This document shows, in pieces, positions 21,474 to 33,000 of a stretch of DNA of 64,000 bases. Below the pieces are notes generated by a model. The model did not search any database and was not told the origin of the DNA. It was given only the letters and a program-made list of their open reading frames with translations. The DNA is from Apium graveolens (taxonomy: Eukaryota; Streptophyta; Magnoliopsida; Apiales; Apiaceae). Where the stretch lies: NCBI RefSeq assembly GCF_009905375.1, contig NC_133647.1, positions 52,758,506 to 52,822,505 on the forward strand, in the 5' to 3' direction. Both the position numbers and the translations under genes were made by a program. The number at the start of each line of letters is the position of its first letter. The first letter of the stretch is position 1.

Positions 21474-21785
21474 GCAGCTATAACACCCTCCAAATCCGGG
21501 GTACAGATTTGGGGCATTATTAATAACAACTACAAACTAAAACTGCACAAGCGGAATATAAATATGATAATTACCCCGAACTACTGCTACTCAGGATCTT
21601 TTAAGGTTAAGAGTTGAAAACAAGAACCACACACTAACTTTATTACAAACCCAAATAAAAGCAATTTGTCTCAAGAACTCTCTTTGTTACAAAACTTTAT
21701 TCTATCTACATTCTCACCACACAACTTTTATTCAAACTACACAAAACTTTTATTCAACCCAACATTACTACTTATCTTGTTACAC

Positions 21786-21896
21786 CTGATCTGGTAACTC
21801 AAAGCTCTCTTTGGCAATAGGAAGGAACACTCTTGGTATAAGAGGGTCCAGCTGCTTGACTCGCTTCTTGACTACGCGGGTCCTGATGGGTTTCAT
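21786..21896 (-). other. Candidate LTR exon in Chromo-B
   Basis: On the minus strand a tgttttacag acceptor is followed by an ATG (21896) opening a 37-codon, Lys/Arg-rich frame (MKPIRTRVVKKRVKQ). It ends in phase 0 at cag|gtgtaa (21786/21785). This has the same layout as 19750-19806 in Chromo-A: short basic ATG exon near the LTR end with a donor. The partner exon would have been in the deleted leader. Confidence 0.35.
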
Positions 21897-22889
21897 TCTC
21901 TACCTTAACTGTAAAACAATAGGAATAACAATAAAAAGGGATGATCCAAAATTGTTCAACAAGCCTGCAATAATATATATGTATAGTATAAAGAGAGAGA
22001 AATAAGTGAACAAATAAGCTCCTGGTTTGAACAACCATCTGTATCTGTATAGGATAATAATTTGCCAACACTGGCGAGTGCCAAATGAACAAGACTGGAA
22101 ACAAGAACCAACATATGCACTATAACCTGCTGATCAGTCAGGATACAGTGCGGATCTATACCCAACTGCATAGACCCGACCAACATAAGGAGTACTCAGG
22201 CAACTATGGCCTATTAATTAAAGGTCTGGGTAAAACCCAGTCCGCATCGTAATTATCCAGTCCAAAGCTTAGCATCCGGAACAATCAGAATGCTTTTGAT
22301 GTATCCCAATACCAGGATATATCAAAGTATATGTAACAAGGGTAAAAGTATAGCAATACGAATAAAGGATTCAATAAATTGGGAGGAATCAAGAATCAAA
22401 GTGAAGTAGAAACAAGATTCAATAATTTCGTAATAGTGTATATGAACAAAAATTATCAAAGATAACTGATATGGGAAAATGAGATATAATTCACTATTCT
22501 GAATTTAGAATAGGGAAAAACTTGCCTTGCGCGTACTTAACCTGGTTCAACTCACCGCCTTCTGTCTCTAGCTTGCTCTGCCTTGCTGACACTGAACCAA
22601 TCATAGAAAGATAGTCGTTTAGATAACTTACTATATACGTCTATCTCGAATTAATACCACGTAACCTTATCAGTCTACCCATGCGTTTCTATCTGACTCG
22701 CATATAGACACATATAATTATATAGCACGTAAGGTTCACATAACCACGTAAAGCACATAGCACATAAAGCACATAATTAATTTTTGGACTTATAAATATT
22801 TTTGGAATCGATTCTAGACTCATATTTATAATAACTAACCCTATCTGATTTTATTACATTTTTTTCGGGATTTATTCGACTCGATTCTA

Positions 22890-23830
22890 CGCCTAATAGG
22901 GCCTATGAACAATTAATTATCACAAGACCACTCTCTTCGGGAATAAATTATAACTTACAATTATTTTTATTGGATTCGTTTCATTTTTCTGAGTTTAGGG
23001 TCCTCGTTTCGCTCAAATCGGACTAACGGTTTAATTATTATGAATTAAATAAGATTTAATTAATTAATAATTAATTATAAATAATTAATTATAATTAAAT
23101 AATCCTTAATTACATCTTTAAATAATTAACTAATAAATATTGTATTTTAAAATAATTAATCCCTAATTATTAGGATTAATTACTATTTATTACAATTATT
23201 TACAAATTAATAATACTTACTCGATCAAATCCATTATTTATAAATAAACAATCGATACAACTAACTGATACGCTATTTATCGAATAAATACTAATTACTC
23301 GAATTATAATCTAATTCAACGATTAACTACTCGTATAAATACGAGCTACTCGCAATTCTCGAATAACTATCGAATCGCTATTATTACTATACCTATACGA
23401 TTAATTAATCACTTAATTATCTGTATTTAATTATTCGATACGAATAATTATTACGATATCCTTCGAATAATTCTCGCTCGAATAATAATTCTGATTATCG
23501 AATCACTACTCGCATAAATACGAGTTACTCGTAATATTAACTAGTTATCGGATTATTAATCATATTATTTAATCCTTATGTATTAATTAATTACCTAATT
23601 ATTAATTAATTACCTAATTATTAATTAATTAAATTACTAATAAATAATTAGATAAATAATTAAATAATTAATTAAATAATTAAATTCTAAATTCTAAATT
23701 AATAAAATAATTTAGAAATTAATTATACTATTTTTCAGAATTTAAAACTGATTTTTAATTAATTATTAGAATTATTAAAACTGATTTTCTGATTTTAGAA
23801 AATAGAATAAATATTAAAAATATCAGAAAC
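22890..23830. repeat. AT-rich low-complexity stretch in the Chromo-B LTR
   Basis: Nearly pure taatta/aattaat and ctcgaata-type words. No gene is seen. Confidence 0.8.
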
Positions 23831-24499
23831 ACATAACAGGTTTCAGGGTTAGGGTTTTCAGGATCAAACCCGGGTCGATTTCCGGGTTGGAACCGGGTCG
23901 AACCTGGGTCGACGAAGAACAGCCACCGGCAACGACGCCGGTGGTTTTTCCGGCGAGCAAAACACGGCCAAATCGTGTGATTTCAATCCCGTTCTTCTGC
24001 GACTTCACTCCAAGAGACTTCCCTGGCAACTCCTCAGCCTTTCTCCGCCTTCCTTCGTCGATATCATCACCGGAAAATGAAGAACACCGCCAACAGCGGC
24101 GGTTCTCCGACAACACCGAAAACAACACCAAACTTTATGAAACCGGTACGGTTCGATCGAGAATTCGACGATCTACACACTCATAACCATCAAAACATCT
24201 AACAATCAACGATTTATAAAACCCGAATTCAAGAACTAAACTCGAAATTACGCATTAAAAATCGACTAATTAATCAACAAAAACGATTACATTATCAGAA
24301 ACTACGAATCACTAGCTTCAATTTGACTACTTACATGCTCAATTTGGTTAACAGAATCACCTTCAAATCCACGATTGAATTTCTGCCCTGTTCTTCACCA
24401 ACAAACCCTAATTTCAGAGAATTGGGGATTTTCTTGATTTTTCTGAATTTTCTGAATTTTTTTTATTATAACTAACTAATTAACTAACAGTAAATCAGC

Positions 24500-24512
24500 T
24501 ATTTATATTTAT
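24500..24512 (-). promoter_or_regulatory. Candidate LTR TATA of Chromo-B
   Basis: The minus strand reads ATAAATATAAATAG, followed by an A-rich leader and ccaattctctgaaattagggtt. The same site is in the truncated LTR near 29531-29543. A weak call in AT-rich DNA. Confidence 0.3.
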
Positions 24513-25099
24513 GAAAATAATACCCCTAAATAAAATTAAGGGGCTAATTACACTCCTAATAAAAATATTTGGCCCCAATTTTTATAATTTTCGGGTATTA
24601 ATAATGAATTTTTAAATATCCAATAAATACAAAATTAATGTCAAAAATTCCCAAAAATTGTGAATATTACAAAAATGCAAAGAAAATTGATGTATGATAA
24701 TTTCATGATCATATAAAAATAAAAATGTGATTTTTTTGGGGGTTTTGGTACCCGGAGGGGTCCGGAAAAGTCATTTTTTGCGAAAAAGGTAAATTTGTAA
24801 AACGTCAAGGGGTTTAGAATAGCGATATGGTATAGGGTATTTTCGGAAAAATAGGGCCAATGATTTTGGTTGAAATACGGGCTTTTAGAACATGGTTTTG
24901 AGCTGTACGGGTTTTGATATAAAATATATAACTTACGATAGAACACTCAATATATATCCAAAACACGTTTGGATCAAAACAGACAACACGTAACACATAG
25001 CAGTTAGGGTTTAATGACTCAACACATTTAATCACATAATAATACACATAATTTATCTTTATTATGATATAATACAAAGGTAATTTCTCGGTCGTTACA

Positions 25100-25114
25100 T
25101 TCTCCCTCCCTTAA
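25100..25114 (-). other. Polypurine tract of Chromo-B
   Basis: Minus strand: ttaagggagggagaa directly before TGTAACGAC. Confidence 0.85.
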
Positions 25115-25138
25115 CATGATTCTGTCCTCAGAATCACA

Positions 25139-25924
25139 CTATGCAAACAACTGAGGATATTTTTCTAACATTTCACTCTCGAGCTCCCAGGTTGATTCTT
25201 CAACCACTGGGTTTCTCCACAAAACTGTCATTAATGACACAGACTTATTTCTTAATACCCTCTCTTGTCGATCTAGAATTCTTATCGGTTGTTCTACATA
25301 CAACAAATCTGCCTGAAGTTCTACTGGTTCATACTCTATTACATGCCTTGTATCAGGGTTGTACTTCTTAAGCATAGATATATGAAATACGTTGTGAATA
25401 TGCTGCATATGGGGTGGTAAAGCTAACTCGTACGCAACCTTCCCAATTTTCTTCAAAATTTCAAATGGTCTAACGTAGCGAGGTTTCAATTTACCTTTGT
25501 TGCCAAACCTAGCTAATCCCTTCCATGGTGATACCTTTAGCAATACATGCTCTCCTTCCTGGTAGTCCATATCCTTTCTAGATAGATCTGCATATTTACG
25601 ATGTCGATTCTGCGCGGCTTCAAGTCGCTTGCGGATAAGTTCTACTTTTTCCTTGGTCTGCTGAATCAGTTCTGGACCTAGAATTTTACGTTCTCCCACT
25701 TCATCCCAACAGGTAGGTGATCTGCATTTTCTTCCATATAGAGCTTCATAAGGTGGCATCCCAATACTCGCTTGATAACTGTTATTGTAAGAAAATTCCA
25801 CTAGCGGTAAGTGCTCGTCCCAATTGCCTTCAAAGTCTATTGCGCATACACGTAGCATATCTTCGATTGTTTGAATTGTCCTTTCGCTTTGCCCGTCCGT
25901 CTGCGGATGATAAGCCGTACTCAT
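25139..25924 (-). pseudogene. Integrase C-terminal half and chromodomain, Chromo-B
   Basis: It starts [18 protein letters not shown] with the catalytic Glu and continues through the GPY-like tail ([37 protein letters not shown]). It ends in a chromodomain ([20 protein letters not shown]) and TGA. The frame is unbroken for 261 codons. It closely parallels 5100-5875 of Chromo-A, and its upstream link is cut by stops near 25955-25985. Confidence 0.9.
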
Positions 25925-26683
25925 GTTTAACTTCGTTCCTAGACATTCTTGGAATTATCTCCAAAATCTCGAATTGAAACGGGGATCTCAATCCGATACA
26001 ATCGATACGGGTACTCCATGACGCATTATGATTTCTTTGAGATATAAATGCACTAACTTGTCCAGTGAAAATCTTTCGTTAATCGGGAGAAAATGTGTTG
26101 ATTTCGTCAATCGATCAACAATAACCCAAATTGCATTGTGATTTGCTTTCATCCTTGGAAGTCCTACTACGAAATCCATAGCTAAGTGTTCCCATTTCCA
26201 TTCTGGAATATCTAGTGGCTGTAGTAGTCCGCTCGGGCGTTGATGTTCAGCTTTCACTCTTTGGCATGTATAACACTTGCTGACCCATTCCGCGATTTCT
26301 TTCTTCATATTCGGCCACCAAAAATTTTCCTTCAGGTCTCTGTACATCTTTGTGCTTCCGGGATGAATTGAATATCTTGAACTATGAGCATCTTGCAAAT
26401 TTTCTGCTTTCAGTTCCGGTACATTAGGTATCCAGATCCTTGAAGCAACACGAAAAATTCCTTTAGCATCCTTCTGACTGGTAATCTCTTCTCCTGTTAA
26501 ATTGTCGATATCCTAGTCCATTACTTCTTCCTGACACCTTCTTATTTTCTCCAATAGTTCTGGCTGAAAAGTCATAGCGTAAATCATTTCGGTAGAACTT
26601 TCTGGTACACGAACTTCAATCTCCAATTTATCGAATTCCTTGACTAAGTCCTCTGAAGACGTTAACAAGTTCAATCGTTCCTT
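25925..26683 (-). pseudogene. Integrase N-terminal half, Chromo-B
   Basis: From 26398 the frame gives the zinc finger ([29 protein letters not shown]) and core (MDFVVGLPRMKANHNAIWVI, then SIVSD). Stops follow SIVSD and precede the finger near 26515 and 26682. The catalytic Asp residues are present. Confidence 0.87.
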
Positions 26684-27934
26684 TCAACTTAACGCATCTG
26701 CTACTACATTGGCCTTGCCTGGATGATAATTGATTGAAACGTCGTAATCCCTAATTAACTCTAGCCAACATCGTTGTCGCATGTTAAGTTCCTTCTGGGT
26801 AAAAATGTACTTCAAGCTTTTGTGATCTGTATAAATCACACATCTTTCACCGTACAGATAATGTCTCCAAAGCTTCAGTGCGAACACAATTGCTGCTAGT
26901 TCAAGATCATGCGTCGGATATTTTTGTTCATGCAGCTTTAGCTGTTTAGAAGCATATGCGATCACGTTTCCGTGTTGTATTAAAACGCATCCAAGTCCTC
27001 GATATGAAGCATCGCTGTATATGACAAAGTCTCCTTGATCATCAGGTAACACAAGCACAGGTGCAGTTACTAGTCGATTCTTCAATTCTTGGAAACTTGC
27101 TTCACATTTTTCGTTCCATTCGAACTTTTCATTCTTTCGCGTCAACTTCGTCAATGGTGTGGCTATCTTTGCAAAATCTTTAACGAATCTTCTGTAATAA
27201 CTGGCTAATCCCAAGAAACTTCTGACTTCAGTTGGCGTCTTTGGTCTTTCCCAATTTAAAATAGCTTCAATCTTTGCGGGATCCACTTGAATTCCTTCAA
27301 TACTAATGATGTGTCCTAAAAACTGCACTTCCTTCAACCAAAATTCACATTTTGAAAATTTCGCGTAAAGCTGCTCCTTCCGTAATATCTCCAATGTCGT
27401 TCTTAAGTGTGCTGCATGATCTTCTTCCGTCTTTGAATAAATCAAGATGTCATCAATAAATACAATGATAAACTTATCCAGATACTTCTTGAATACTCGA
27501 TTCATCAAATCCATAAACGCTGCAGGTGCATTTTTCAATCCAAAAGCCATCACAAGAAATTCATAATGTCCGTATCTCGTTCTGAACGTCGTTTTTGGAA
27601 TATCTTCTGCCTTGATCTTTAACTGATGATAACCTGATCGTAAGTCGATTTTCGAAAACCATGCTGCTCCTTTTAGTTGATCAAATAAGTCATCAATGCG
27701 AGGTAAAGGATATTTATTCTTGATAGTTAACTTGTTCAGCTCACGATAATCAATACACAGTCGCATGCTACCGTCCTTCTTTTTCACGAACAATACTAGT
27801 GCGCCCCATGGGGATACACTTGGCCTTATAATTCTTTTGTCGAGAAGTTCTTGCAACTGCTTTGCTAATTCCTTCATTTCAAAGGGTGTCATTCGATATG
27901 GAGCTTTCGAAATTGGTTCAGTCCCTGGCGCCAA
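26684..27934 (-). pseudogene. RT and RNase H, Chromo-B
   Basis: This 416-codon open frame starts near [17 protein letters not shown] motifs are complete: [41 protein letters not shown] and an intact FIDDILIYS box (changed in Chromo-A). RNase H shows [26 protein letters not shown] and [11 protein letters not shown]. It ends VVADALS before a stop. The upstream frame has a TGA near 27956 (PPD*EIEF). Confidence 0.9.
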
Positions 27935-28540
27935 ATCAATAGTGAACTCGATTTCTCAATCCGGTGGAAGTCCTGGAAGTTCATCTGGAAAGACATCAGA
28001 AAACTCACAAACTACGGGAATATCTTCAATCTTCGGACTTTCTTTGTTAGTATCCAATACATAAGCTAAGTAAGCTTGACATCCTTGGCGTAACAATCAT
28101 CTCATGTGCATCATTGTTAGGAATTTCTGCTTTTGCTTTTCACCTTTAAATGTTACCATTTTATTTTCTTCACTTTGCAATTTCACTTTCTTATTTGAGC
28201 AATCGATCTGAGCATTATTACTAGCTAGCCAATCCATTCCTAAAATAACATCAAACTCTCCTAACCTGAAAGGTATCAAATCAACTGAGAAATGACATCT
28301 CCCTATCTTAATATCACAACTTGGGCATACTTGATCTACCAAAACCTGATCATCATTTGCTAATTTTATGACTATCACTTCATCTAACCACTGAGTCTCA
28401 CAATCTATCTTAAAGATAAAATCTTCAGAAATAAAAGATCTGGTAGCTCCTGAATCAATCAATACTAGAGCATTTACGGAATTCACAGGGAGCGTACCTG
28501 AAACCACATTCGGACTCTGCGCTGCTTCCTTCATTGACAT
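27935..28540 (-). pseudogene. Protease region, Chromo-B
   Basis: From MSMKEAAQSPNVVSG the frame encodes an aspartic protease with LIDSGATRSFI and the downstream LGEFDVILGMDWLA. A TGA at 28097-28099 (MHMR*LLRQG) and another near 27956 break the way into RT. A stop near 28562 separates it from gag. Confidence 0.87.
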
Positions 28541-28561
28541 GTTGAAAGTCCTTGCCCTGGG

Positions 28562-28867
28562 CTAAATTTGTGGTGGTAGTGGAGGTGGAGGTAATGCTAA
28601 AACCCTTGGAATACTAGCGGCCATGGCAACTCCTCTGCAGTCCTTGGCAATATATCCTTTTCTTCCACACTGGAAACAAGTGACCTCTGCTCTTCCCATC
28701 GGACATTCTCCAGAGTAGTGTCCCCTTTGCTTGCACTTAAAACACGTGACATTTGGCTTATTGCAAATCCCCGTATGCTTTTTACCATATATTCTGCAAT
28801 CAGGTATAGGCGGTCGGATAAGTCTTTGCTGAGTTGGGGCAGGAAGTCGATTACCCATCCTCAATTT
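28562..28867 (-). pseudogene. gag zinc-finger remnant, Chromo-B
   Basis: About 100 residues with CRIYGKKHTGIC, CFKCKQRGHYSGEC and CFQCGRKGYIAKDC (the last lacks the His). It runs directly into LTR sequence at about 28868 near the repeated word tttccgggttg, the deletion joint. The N-terminal capsid part is gone. Confidence 0.87.
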
Positions 28868-30132
28868 CCGGGTTGGGTCAGGATCAAACCCGGGTCGATT
28901 TCCGGGTTGATTTCCGGGTTGGAACCGGGTCGAACCCGGGTCGACGAAGAACAGCCACCGGCAACGACGCCAGTGGTTTTTCCTGCGAGCAAAACATGGC
29001 CAAATCGTGTGATTTCAATCCCGTTCTTCTGTGACTTCACTCCAAGACACTTCCCTGGCAACTCCTCAGCCTTTCTCCGCCTTCCTTCATCGATATCATC
29101 ACCGGAAAATGAAGAACACCGCTAACAGCGGTGGTTCTCCGACAACACCGAAAACAACACCAAACTTTATGAAACCGGTACGGTTCGATCGAGAATTCGA
29201 CGATCTACACACTCATAACCATCAAAATATCTAACAATCAACGATTTGTAAAACCCGAATTCAAGAACTAAACTCAAAATTACGAATTAAAAATTGACTA
29301 ATTAATCAACAAAAATGATTAAATAATCAGAAACTACGAATCACTAGCTTCAATTTGACTACTTACATGTTCGATTTGGTTAACAGAATCACCTTCAAAT
29401 CCTCGATTGAATTTCAGCCCTGTTCTTCAACAACAAACCCTAATTTCAGAGAATTGGGGATTTTCTTGATTTTTCTGAAATTTCTGAATTTTTTTAATTA
29501 TAATTAACTAATTAACTAACAGTAAATCAACTATTTATATTTATGAAAATAATACCCCTAAATAAAATTAAGGGGCTAATTACACTCCTAATAAAAATAT
29601 TTTGCTCCAATTTTTATAATTTACGGGTATTAATAATGAATTTTTAAATATCCAATAAATACAAAATTAATGTCAAAAATTCCCAAAAATTGTGAATATT
29701 ACAAAAATGCAAAGGAAAATGATGTATGATAATTTCATGATCATATAAAAATAAAAATGTGATTTTTTGTGGGGTTTTTGGTACCCGAAGGGGTCCGGAA
29801 AAGTCATTTTTCACGAAAAAGGTAAATTTGTAAAACGTCTAGGGGTTCAGAATAGCGATATGGTATAGGGCATTTTCGGCAAAATAGGGCCAATGATTTT
29901 GTTTGAAATACGGGCTTTTAGAACATGGTTTTGAGCTGTACGGGTTTTGATATAAAATATATAACTTACGATAGAACACTCAATATATATCCAAAACACG
30001 TTTGGATCAAAACAGACAACACGTAACACATAGCAGTTAGGGTTTAATGGCTTAACACATTTAATCACATAATAATACACATAATTTATCTTTATTATGA
30101 TATAATACAAGCGTAATTTCTCGGTCGTTACA
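28868..30132 (-). repeat. 5' LTR of Chromo-B, truncated to its first 1.27 kb
   Basis: It matches 23855-25099 closely, with a small extra repeat of gatttccgggtt near 28895-28917. The missing part corresponds to 21479-23855 of the other LTR. Confidence 0.9.
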
Positions 30133-30137
30133 GCAGC

Positions 30138-31010
30138 CCTGAAACTGCTGAATTGAAGGTACCTCAAACAACTTATGCTTTTCATACTGATGATATTACT
30201 GAGTTGAGATTATACTTAAAACCATGTTTATTAGTTATAGAGATCAGACTTTAACATGTGAAAGATTAAAATCTAAAAATTCTGCTTATAAAAAAAGAAA
30301 TGATTATTTAGAAAAGAAGTTAGTTTTTCTTCATCAAACTAAGAAAGAAAAAGATAATGCTTTATATGTTAGAGATGAAGTGTTAAAATTGAATAAATCT
30401 CTAAAAGCTGACTTAGAAAAGGAAAGAGAGATTATTAGAACTTGGACTAACTCTGGCAGAACAACTCAGAATTTATTAAGTAGTGGAAACTGGAAAGAGG
30501 GCTTAGGTTATAGAGATGATAAAAGTGAAAAGGAACTGAACAAATTGAGCCAATTGTTGTTAAACAGACTGCTAAGCCAAAGGTAAATCCTGTTAAGTTT
30601 GTAGCAAAAACTGTAAAGTCTGATTTTGAAAAGATGAAAGAGTCTGTGACAGAAGTCAAAGATAAGTCAACTTCTGACAAATTAAAACAGGATAAACCAG
30701 CTGAAGTCAACATAGGCTTAATGATAAAGAAACAGCTTAAGCATAAGCTGAAAGAGATTAGGAATGTCAACAAGGTAAAAGAATCAAGGAAAAATAGGAA
30801 TGGAAATGAAGGTGTAAATAAAAGCAATAACTATATGCCTGTTCCTAATACTCCTAGAAAGAAATGTTATAACTGTGGAAACTCTAACCATCTTGCTTCT
30901 TTTTGCAGGAAAAATAAAGATATAAACTCTTTACCTCCCAGATCCGGAGTTAAGAGTCAGTTTGTTAGATTTAAACCACAAAATCCTTGTTTTCATTGTG
31001 GTAGTTTATG
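30138..31010 (+). pseudogene. gag of SIRE-A, C-terminal part
   Basis: It resumes from the Chromo-B insertion site: PETAELKVPQ, a long coiled-coil (ERLKSKNSAYKKRNDYLEKK, LEKEREIIRTWTNSGRTTQ) typical of SIRE gag, then a frameshift near 30530. A second frame (30634-31010) is Lys-rich and has the knuckle CYNCGNSNHLASFC and FHCGSL, ending in TGA. Confidence 0.84.
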
Positions 31011-32328
31011 ACATTCCATTTATACTTGTAAGGATTATCATAGTTTATACCATGATTATTATCAAATAAAACCTTCTTTGAAGAGAGTTACTTTAATTTC
31101 TTCTAGTGTAAAGTCTGATGCAAAGTCTGACATAAGTTCTGATAAATAGCATGTTAGCATAAACTCTGAAATTAAATCCGCTGCAAATGCTAACAAACTT
31201 AAAAAGGCCAAAGGATCCAAGCAAGTCTGGGTCCTTAAAACTAAGCAATAGTGGTCTTTGTGATTGCAGGGCAACATGAAAGATATCCTAGTGCTGGACA
31301 GTGGATGTTCAGGACATATGACTGGAAATAAAGCCCTGCTATCAGACTTTGTGGAGAAAGCTGGCCCATGAGTTTCTTATGGAGATGGCAACATGGGAAA
31401 AACTCTGGGATATGGCAATATAAATCTAGGGAATGTCATTATTGAAACAGTAGCTCTTGTCTCAGGACTTAAACACAATCTTCTAAGTGTGAGTCAAATC
31501 TGTGACAGAGGTTATCATGTGGATTTCTTTGAAGAACACTGTGAAGTTGTAAGCAATTCTACAGGCAAAGTGGTTCTGAAAGGTTACACGCATGGTAACA
31601 TTTATGAAGCCAGACTTTCAACAAGTTTTGATGGTTCTGCAATCTGTCTGTTGAGTAGAGCATCAATTGAAGAAAGCTGGAATTGGCACAAAAGACTCTC
31701 TCATTTAAATTTCAACAACATAAATGAGCTTGTAAAGAAAGATCTTGTGAGAGGACTGCCAAAATCAGTATTTTCTCCTGATGGCCTTTGTGATTCATGT
31801 CAAAAGGCAAAACAAAGAAAATCTTCTTTCAAAAGCAAAACTGAATCTTCAATTCTTGAGCCTTATCACCTACTGCATGTTGATCTATTTGGTCCAGTCA
31901 ATGTCATGTCAATTGCAAAGAAGAAATATGCTATGGTTATAGTGGATAAGTTCACAAGGTACACTTGGGTGTACTTCTTGCACAAGAAGAATGAAACTGC
32001 ATCTACTCTAACTGATCATGTCAGACAGCTAGATAAGTTGGTCAAAGATTCTGTTAAAATTATAAGAAATGATAACGATACTGAGTTCAAGAATTCAATC
32101 ATGGAAGAGTTCTGCAAAGAGCATGGACAAACAGGAATTTTCTGCACCTGGAACTCCACAGCAAAATGGAGTTGTAGAAAGAAAGAACATGACCCTCATT
32201 GAAGTTGCATGAACTATGCTTGGTGAAGCAAAGTTACCAACCTACTTTTGGGCTGAAACTGTGCAGACTGCTTGTTTTACAGAGAATGCTACACTCATAA
32301 ATAAACATGGAAAACACCATATGAGAAG
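31011..32328 (+). pseudogene. Protease and integrase of SIRE-A
   Basis: Protease motif LVLDSGCSGHMTGN (about 31290). The frame at 31393-32202 covers the GAG-pre-integrase finger (WHKRLSHLNF, CDSCQKAKQR) and the integrase core (LHVDLFGPVNVMS, IIRNDNDTEF, where relatives read DNGTEF). Lesions: TAG near 31147, TAG at 31249-31251 and TGA at 31369-31371 before the frame, then a frameshift near 32130 inside the core; the rest (PQQNGVVERKN) lies in the next frame. Confidence 0.83.
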
Positions 32329-33000
32329 GTGAAGAAAAAGAAGCCAAATCTAAAATACTTTCATGTATTTGGATGTAAGTGTTTTGTTTTTAAGACTCAT
32401 CCTGAACAACTGTCAAAATTTGATCTAAAAGCTGATGAAGGAATTTTTGTTGGATATCCACTTTCCACAAAAGCCTTCAGAGTCTACAATTTAAGAACAA
32501 GAGTTGTCATGGAATCTATCAATGTATCAGAAGATTACCGGACTTGAAGATTTCAATGATAATGATCAACTGAGATTTGAAAATAAAGATTTAAATTTTG
32601 AATCTGTAAATTCTGATGACTTAAACTCTAATCCTGTAAGTTCTGACGGGTTAAGTTCTAATGTCATTGAAACTGTGGTAACAACTCCAAAGGAAAATAC
32701 ACCTGTCCAGGGAGAGCAAGCCGAAGATCCTACCACAACTCAAGACTTTCAAGAAGCATTAGAAACTGTCACTGGCTCTTCAAGTTCTGATTTATCAACT
32801 TCTGATGAGCCAAATTCTAATAATTCTAGAAACTCTGATACTTCAAGTCCTGAAGGATCCAACTCGAATTCTGAAGTTTCAGAGAGCATAACTAAAGGAG
32901 GAGCATTAGAAAATGCTGATGGAGATAGCATGGATCATGGGGCAGGATCTAGTTCTAGAAATTAACTTCCATCTGCAAGGAAGTGGACCAAATCACATAC
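32329..33000 (+). pseudogene. Integrase tail and Ser/Asn/Asp-rich linker of SIRE-A
   Basis: 32329-32547 encodes the conserved FGCKCFVFKTHPEQLSKFD tail. A frameshift near 32520 leads into 32504-32965, a low-complexity linker of NSDDL-NSNPV-SSDGL-SSNVI pentads followed by more Ser/Asn/Asp. The DNA behind the pentads is the SIRE-A motif aa(a/g)ttctgat, repeated at an exact 15-bp step (32607, 32622, 32637, 32652). Confidence 0.78.

Larger units (their letters stand above)
21479..25099 (-). repeat. 3' LTR of Chromo-B (full length)
   Basis: In element orientation it starts TGTAACGACCGAG (25099) and ends ...GGGTGTTATA (21479). It is very AT-rich from about 22890 to 23830. The frame at 24131-23823 is also present in the other LTR only because LTRs start identical; I do not call it a gene. 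Confidence 0.88.
21479..30132 (-). mobile_element. Chromo-B: Ty3/gypsy chromovirus, 5' part deleted
   Basis: A minus-strand element with the TSD gcagc at 21474-21478 and 30133-30137. The 3' LTR is complete (21479-25099, 3,621 bp). The 5' LTR keeps only its first 1.27 kb (28868-30132) and is fused straight to the gag zinc fingers, so the rest of the LTR, PBS, leader and gag N-terminus are lost. The TSD shows that the deletion came after insertion. The C-terminal chromodomain places it with Chromo-A, but the LTRs are unrelated by eye. Confidence 0.9.

Noticed and set aside
23823..24186. Frames on both strands of the Chromo-B LTR, repeated near 28834-29234
   Set aside because: Presence in both LTRs follows from LTR identity at insertion. 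The minus-strand frame could be a leader uORF, but nothing else supports it.
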